A stretch of 64,000 bases of DNA from Ligustrum vulgare. Lineage: Eukaryota > Streptophyta > Magnoliopsida > Lamiales > Oleaceae. Where the stretch lies: NCBI GenBank assembly GCA_963555705.1, contig OY743179.1, forward strand, positions 24,678,192 to 24,742,191, read 5' to 3'. The notes under the pieces were generated by a model. It searched no databases. It was not told where the DNA came from and saw only the letters and a program-made list of their open reading frames with translations. Shown here in pieces: positions 58,990-64,000 of this stretch (the first letter of the stretch is position 1; every line of letters starts with the position of its first letter). A program made the translations under genes and the position numbers.

Positions 58990-59210
58990 CATTAGTACAG
59001 ACATAGTCATTCACGTCGATTTTACAAACCCAAAGGCATCGGTTGTAAATGCGAAGCTTATGGTGGCGACGCAAAAAGTATTGACTTTACGCGTCGATTG
59101 TATGCCGACATCTAAACTTAACTTTAGGCTTTAACAAAAGGCGTCAGTTGTTAAACAAACTTTACGCTTCGGTTGTTTATTAACAACTGACGCCTAAATG
59201 AGATTTTTTT
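58990..59210. other. GCGTC/GACGC-rich DNA-transposon-like scrap
   Basis: Multiple GGCGTCAGTTGT, ACGCGTCGATTG and CAACTGACGCC motifs in both orientations, with TAACAACTGACGCC near 59,180 inverted relative to GGCGTCAGTTGTTA near 59,140. Such subterminal repeats resemble ends of plant DNA transposons (possibly CACTA type). No defined termini were found. Confidence 0.35.
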
Positions 59211-59281
59211 TTTTTTTTTGGGTGGGGGCCTGGATTATATTTACATTCGTATAGGACATAATCATAATCTATTTCACCCCA

Positions 59282-59284
<3 letters not shown>

Positions 59285-59332
<48 letters not shown>
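59285..59332. repeat. (TA)n microsatellite
   Basis: About 24 TA units. Confidence 0.95.
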
Positions 59333-59338
<6 letters not shown>

Positions 59339-60129
59339 GACGAATGCGTAACAAAATTAAATAAATCAATAAATTGAATTTCAAATTAATTTTATATTAA
59401 CAATATTATATGTTACTTAGATAAAAATTTGTACATGTTAAAATAAAAAATCAAAATTTTCATACACTCCTTGATGAAGTACTTAGCCAATAAATTCCGA
59501 ATCTCGTCGATTTCCTCCGTTGAGTGGTATTCTTGAAATGTCTAAAAAATATATAAATTCACAATTAAATTAAATATAAATTTACAATTAAACAATTCTT
59601 AGTACGTATTCAATAACTTATACCTTATTTAAAGAAGTAAGATGAGAATGGACTATGTGACGACCCGAATTCTCGACCATTCGAGTGCCACTAAAAGTGA
59701 CTCATATCATATTATCGAGACTTAAATAGTAATGTAAAATTATTCAAAAGAATAAATTAGAATCTCATAATTTTATTTGTGAATAAAAATAGAACATAAT
59801 CTTCTTACATAAAGTTCAACATAATTATCTCATCAATCTTAACCACTTTTGCCACTTCCATGTTGACCGCCTCGAACCTTCAATTATCTGAAAATGGTAA
59901 ATATCGTGGAGTGAGATTTATAAAATCCCAGTAAGTATACCAAGCATAAATTTTCTTTTGAAAGCATATGGATCATTTTCATCATAACATAGGATAGGAT
60001 CGAAATACTCATAAACATAGGGAGACACAAGAATTTTACCGAACTTAAATGGCAAGAATTCTTATGTGTAACGCTACTAAACTCCGGTACCCTTAGCATA
60101 ATCATAAACATATCATATGGGACTCATAG

Positions 60130-60640
60130 CAATCTTGTGAGATTTATTTCATAGCAATGATCCAAACATTTTCGTTAAAAACATAAGGTATTTTACTTTT
60201 CATAAAAACATACTTACTTTTCTTAAAAACATAAGGTGTATTTACCTTTCATAAAAACATACTTACTTTTCATAAAAATATAAGGTATATTTACATTTCA
60301 TAAAAACATACTTACTTTACATAAAAACATAAGATATATTTACATTTCATAAAAACATACTTACTTTACATAAAAACATAAGATATACTTACATTTCATA
60401 AAAACATACTTACTTTACATAAAAACATAAGATATACTTACATTTCATAAAAACATACTTACTTTACATAAAAACATAAGATATACTTACATTTCATAAA
60501 AACATACTTACTTTACATAAAAACATAAGATATACTTACATTTCATAAAAACATACTTACTTTACATAAAAACATAAGATATACTTACATTTCATAAAAA
60601 CATACTTACTTTACATAAAAACATAAGATATACTTACCTT
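60130..60640. repeat. 49-bp tandem array
   Basis: About ten units with period 49 bp built from CATAAAAACATACTTACTTT and ACATAAGATATACTTACATT segments. The central copies (60,330-60,630) are nearly identical; the left ones are diverged. Confidence 0.92.
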
Positions 60641-60884
60641 TTAAAAGATTAAAATGAAGTGTAGTAGTAAACGAACCAAAACTTTCTTGACCACCTTGAA
60701 TTTCTCTTACTTGTGGATTTTGTCAAGAGATTGGAAATAAGTGTATATGTGTAGAGTTGTGTGTAAAAGAGATGGGTTTAAATAGATGTATAAAGTTGGC
60801 ATATTGTAAACATAATCATTCAATTCTATTAATTTTAACACATCCTTTTCTTAAAGTAAAGCACCATTCATATACTTTTCCATA

Positions 60885-61350
60885 TTTATACAAATAATAT
60901 GCTCTTCATGATTATATATAATGGAGTCTATCAATCATTCATATATTTTTCCATATTTATACAAATATTATGCTCTTCATGATTATATATAATGGAGTAT
61001 ATAAATCATTCATATACTTTTCCATTTTTTATACAAATATTATGCTCTTCATGATTACATATAATGGAGTCTTATCAATCATTTATATACTTTTCCATAT
61101 TTATACAAATATTATGCTCTTCATGATTATATATAATGGAGTATATAAATCATTCATATACTTTTCCATATTTATACAAATATTATGCTCTTCATGATTA
61201 TATATAATGGAGTATATAAATCATTCATATACTTTTCCATATTTATACAAATATTATGCTCTTCATGATTATATATAATGGAGTATATAAATCATTCATA
61301 TACTTTTCCATTTTTTATACAAATATTATGCTCTTCATGATTACATATAA
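60885..61350. repeat. ~71-bp tandem array
   Basis: Seven units containing TATGCTCTTCATGATTA and TTCATATACTTTTCCAT, spaced 70-74 bp. A short frame through this array reads repeated MLFMIIYNGVYKSF, a product of the repeat rather than a gene. Confidence 0.92.
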
Positions 61351-61647
61351 TGGAACCTCTCATGCTTGCTTATATTTTCTTAATTTAAATAATAAAAGTA
61401 ATTTTTGTATAAATAAATATTGGGATAACATTGAATTAAGTATTTGGACTTAATATACTTTAAATCAAGAAAATGGAGATATTTTTAGAAATTCGGAATT
61501 TAATTTAAAATCGAACGATCTCGATTATTTCTTGACTTGGCTATACGAATACGTCGCTGCGTTAACTTAATAAAAATGGGTGAAATAGTAGCGACACGAT
61601 TTTCTATTAAAATAATTATTAATCGCGTAAAAATTCTTGGTTGCTAC

Positions 61648-61865
61648 AAACTTACCCCCTTAAAATAATTTCGTCCTCGAAATTAAACTTACTTGATCTT
61701 ATGATTTCTGAACACTTAATCAGAATCTCTTCTCTTCTTCTCTTAGGTAGTATCATTGCTACTATATTTAACCCACTGGACTTTGACTAAATGCATATCT
61801 TTGTTTTTCTTAAAAACATGGACTTTTCTATCAATAATAGACATATGTGTCTACTCATAAATTCT
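61648..61865 (-). pseudogene. gypsy-4 pol C-terminal tail
   Basis: Minus strand near 61,830-61,750 reads IIDRKVHVFKKNKDMHLVKV and QWVKYSSNDTT, then in a shifted frame FNFEDEIILRG and a stop at about 61,660, right beside the polypurine tract. 'ILDRKV..LRNK.I.LVKV.W....EE.TWE' followed by 'NFEDE' is the end of the polyprotein of Tekay/Del-type chromoviruses. Frame changes show it is decayed. Confidence 0.65.
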
Positions 61866-62312
61866 GACTCAAAAGGAAAATTCCCAATCGTATGTGATAT
61901 TTCATCATGTCTTGTAGTACTCATGTAACCTGTCACTTATCATCGTATCATGTGACCTCAAATATTCGTATTAATATCTCTAAAATTTCAATAAATCTTT
62001 ACTAACATATCATACCATAATAATTAGTCATTTCTTCTTATCACCAAATATCCCAAAGTAAATAAAATGGTTACCTGAATATCCCCTATGTAATATATCC
62101 AAACATATTATTCATCAATCAACATAATATCATCAGCTTATCTTTTCCCATATTTGTAACCAAAACGTTCTGCAAAATTCAAATAAATAATTAGCTCCCA
62201 AATAACTAAAATTCTTCACTTAATTGTCACAACATTTCCCGCAAGGTATTTCTTTCACTTGTACATACTTATGAATTCTGATTCGATACGGTCCTTATTT
62301 CACTTTCACGTA
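61866..62312. other. Junction between gypsy-4 tail and cassette 2
   Basis: AT-rich, with no clear coding on either strand. It may be eroded gypsy-4 pol or the natural upstream flank of the cassette; homology with cassette 1 begins only at about 62,321. Confidence 0.4.
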
Positions 62313-62574
62313 TTCCCGTATCATCACACCATACCTTAATTACTTATTATTATACCTAAAATATCAGTACCAAATCCAAGAAAATATTCTGTATCTCAAA
62401 ATCTTATCATCAAATCTTCCTTTATCGATAAAATTAAACAGCGCATTAATTCTTGTCTCTTCTTTTCATTATTCTATTCCGCGCTTTCTTGCTGGAATCA
62501 ATATCAGATGGATCCACTTAGTTCCTTTATACCTTTAAATAGATCATGTTGGGAAGAGGTTAGATCCATCAAAA

Positions 62575-63120
62575 ATGGATATCATCCTTTCAAACATTCG
62601 CAAGTATTATTCCAATCTTCCTATGAATGATCTGAGAAAAATTTATCGAATTAGGCTCGAAAGGTTGAGGTTGCTGATGGCTCATGGTATTCCAGAAGAT
62701 GTTCGCTGGTTGATCGAAGCAAAAGTTCGATTATCTGGTGAATTACCTATGACATTTCCAAAGCACATGCCTGGTTTAGGCAAAAGCACCTTCGCAAAGA
62801 AACGAAGAGCAAAAAGGTTGAATGGTTGCTACAAATGTGCTCGTTGGAACTGTGATACTCGTTGCAAAACAGTAGGATATTCTTCTACTAATCGGGATGA
62901 TAAAATCAAATTCATAAAGGGTGGACTGAGTAAGGAGTCTTTGGATGATATTCGACTGACTCTTGAGACGCACCCAAGTGGTTATGTGCAACGTGAACTT
63001 CTCTCCTTATACGCTCAGTTTAACGAAGACAAAAATCGTTATAGTCTCAAAAATATAACTGCAAAAGATCCTATCTGCCAGTCTGTTTTACACAATGAGG
63101 TTGTGGCAAATCAGCATTGA
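62575..63120 (+). CDS. Unrecognised basic Cys-rich protein, 181 aa (cassette 2)
   Basis: Homologue of the ORF at 47706, intact from MDIILSNIRKYYSNLPMNDL to the stop. It keeps the basic KKRRAKR stretch, the four-Cys motif (GCYKCARWNCDTRC) and the C-terminal LETHPSGYVQR block. Differences are spread along the protein and mostly conservative, and the C-terminus has five more residues. ATG follows a conserved leader (GGGAAGAGGTTAGATCCATC). The next gene is LOG, 310 bp downstream on the same strand. Function is unknown; nucleic-acid binding is a guess from composition. Confidence 0.8.
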   Translation: MDIILSNIRKYYSNLPMNDLRKIYRIRLERLRLLMAHGIPEDVRWLIEAKVRLSGELPMTFPKHMPGLGKSTFAKKRRAKRLNGCYKCARWNCDTRCKTVGYSSTNRDDKIKFIKGGLSKESLDDIRLTLETHPSGYVQRELLSLYAQFNEDKNRYSLKNITAKDPICQSVLHNEVVANQH

Positions 63121-63293
63121 TATAAGGTAAATCTCTTGATACATATTTAAAATATTCTTCTGTTTCCTTTCACGCGTTTTGATAAAGGTTGGTAAAAATA
63201 TATTTTCCTTTCTCGAGGTTTGATAAAGCTGGAAAATAAATCACCGAAAGATGAAAGCTTTGATAAAATAGTCAAAAGTAGGCTGATTTTGTC

Positions 63294-63313
63294 AAAAGTA
63301 AATCTTTACTTTT
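63294..63313. promoter_or_regulatory. Conserved palindrome, cassette 2
   Basis: AAAAGTAAATCTTTACTTTT, the same 20 bases as at 48362-48381. Confidence 0.6.
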
Positions 63314-63347
63314 TCAGAATCAATCAAAAACAGTAAATTTTTCCGGC

Positions 63348-63358
63348 TTTAAATAGCC
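63348..63358 (+). promoter_or_regulatory. TATA-like box before LOG (cassette 2)
   Basis: TTTAAATAGCC lies about 75 bp upstream of the LOG ATG, at the same spacing as in cassette 1. Confidence 0.5.
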
Positions 63359-63430
63359 AAACATATTTCATAGTTCAGGCATCCCAAAATCACATCTTCT
63401 TGGTAAGTTTTCTCTTCTATACTATCAAAG

Positions 63431-64000
63431 ATGGAAGCACCAAAACTTCGACAGATCAAAACTATTTGTATATTTTGTGGATCAAAAGTGGGGAAAGGCT
63501 TCAGTTATCTAGAAGCGGCCGTAGATCTTGGAAAGAAACTGGGGGAAAAAGGTATCACTCTTGTGTATGGGGGTGGTAGCAGTGGTCTAATGGGTTGTGT
63601 TTCCCAATCTGCTCTTGCAGAGAAATCAAAAGTAATCGGTGTCATACCTGTCCCTTTGGTAGATGTTGCAGGAAAAACACGAGGGCATGAAGTTCAAACC
63701 TTATCCATCCATGAACGCATAACTTGTATGCTATATGGTTCTGATGCCTTTATAGCCCTGCCCGGAGGTTTTGGTACCTTAGAAGAAATCTTTAACATTA
63801 CCTCATGGGCTCAACTAGATCTCCATACTAAGCCTATTGGGCTTTTGAATGTTAACAATTTCTTTGATGGCTTGTTAACCTTTCTTGATTATGCTGTGGA
63901 ACAGGGATTCATCTCTCCATTTTCCAGAAGGCTTCTTATTTCTGCTCCTACTATTGATGAACTACTGGATAAGCTGCAGTCATATATCTCAATACAAGAT
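63431..64000 (+). CDS. LOG-type cytokinin phosphoribohydrolase (cassette 2), partial
   Basis: Open from ATG 63431 to the window edge (190 codons) with no intron; roughly the last 27 residues lie outside. It has FCGS (residues 15-18), VYGGGSSGLMG, SIHERITCM and PGGFGTLEE, then WAQLDLHTKPIGLLNV. It is very similar to the LOG at 48500 but differs at scattered positions, so the two copies separated some time ago. The usual role is direct release of active cytokinin from the nucleotide. With the upstream 181-aa ORF it forms the second copy of the cassette. Confidence 0.9.
   Translation, partial: MEAPKLRQIKTICIFCGSKVGKGFSYLEAAVDLGKKLGEKGITLVYGGGSSGLMGCVSQSALAEKSKVIGVIPVPLVDVAGKTRGHEVQTLSIHERITCMLYGSDAFIALPGGFGTLEEIFNITSWAQLDLHTKPIGLLNVNNFFDGLLTFLDYAVEQGFISPFSRRLLISAPTIDELLDKLQSYISIQD

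Larger units (their letters stand above)
59656..61647 (-). repeat. gypsy-4 3' LTR, about 2 kb
   Basis: On the minus strand it starts TGTAGCAACC at 61647, directly after a polypurine tract TTTTAAGGGGGTAAGTT, and ends GGGTCGTCACA at 59656. TG...CA ends, the tract and the adjoining pol tail together make a 3' LTR likely. It contains two tandem arrays. No second LTR is in the window, so the outer boundary is inferred. Confidence 0.65.

Noticed and set aside
60970..61453. Open frames with repeated MLFMIIYNGVYKSF text
   Set aside because: They are translations of a ~71-bp tandem array; the repeated peptide follows the DNA repeat and has no other coding sign.
1..64000. CRISPR arrays, bacterial operons, riboswitches
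   Set aside because: The window is plant nuclear DNA; the short repeats seen are satellites, microsatellites or LTR motifs, not repeat-spacer arrays.

Overview
The window is nuclear DNA of a flowering plant, most likely a eudicot. It is AT-rich and has one multi-exon host gene with GT-AG introns. It is crowded with plant-type LTR retrotransposons: Sirevirus-like and other Ty1/copia, and Tat-lineage and chromovirus-like Ty3/gypsy. It also holds hAT-like miniature elements, a Cassandra-like TRIM with a 5S rRNA-like LTR, and genes of the plant LOG cytokinin-activating family. I cannot name the species.

Layout. 1-4240: transposon debris (copia gag scrap, LTR fragment, hAT-like MITEs). 4243-9221 (minus): a seven-exon gene for a 396-residue SAM-domain protein, the only conventional host gene. 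9512-28413: Tat-lineage element 'gypsy-1' (plus), broken by Sirevirus-like 'copia-1' (15287-25115). 28490-30110: a DUF4283-like LINE relic. 31217-55085: old 'copia-3' (plus), split in its integrase by 'gypsy-3' (33080-53083, minus). The 5' LTR of gypsy-3 is in turn split by the young 'copia-2' (45175-52827, minus; near-identical LTRs; perfect AAGGC target duplication). A Cassandra-like element interrupts the antisense accessory ORF of gypsy-3. 55086-59655: gene-poor DNA with repeats. 59656-61865: 3' LTR and pol tail of a minus-strand chromovirus-like element ('gypsy-4'). 62313-64000: a second copy of a two-gene cassette, running off the right edge.

Most striking result. Copia-2 has lost pol. 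Between its gag and its 3' LTR it carries, in antisense, a cassette of two intact intronless ORFs: an unrecognised 176-residue basic/Cys-rich protein and a LOG (cytokinin riboside 5'-monophosphate phosphoribohydrolase). The same cassette (181-residue ORF plus LOG) recurs at 62.3-64.0 kb, next to the gypsy-4 relic and again antisense to it. Between the ORFs, both copies keep a 20-nt palindrome and a TATA-like box. This looks like a LOG gene with a novel partner captured by a mobile element. LOG releases active cytokinin; the partner's function is unknown, and expression cannot be judged from sequence.
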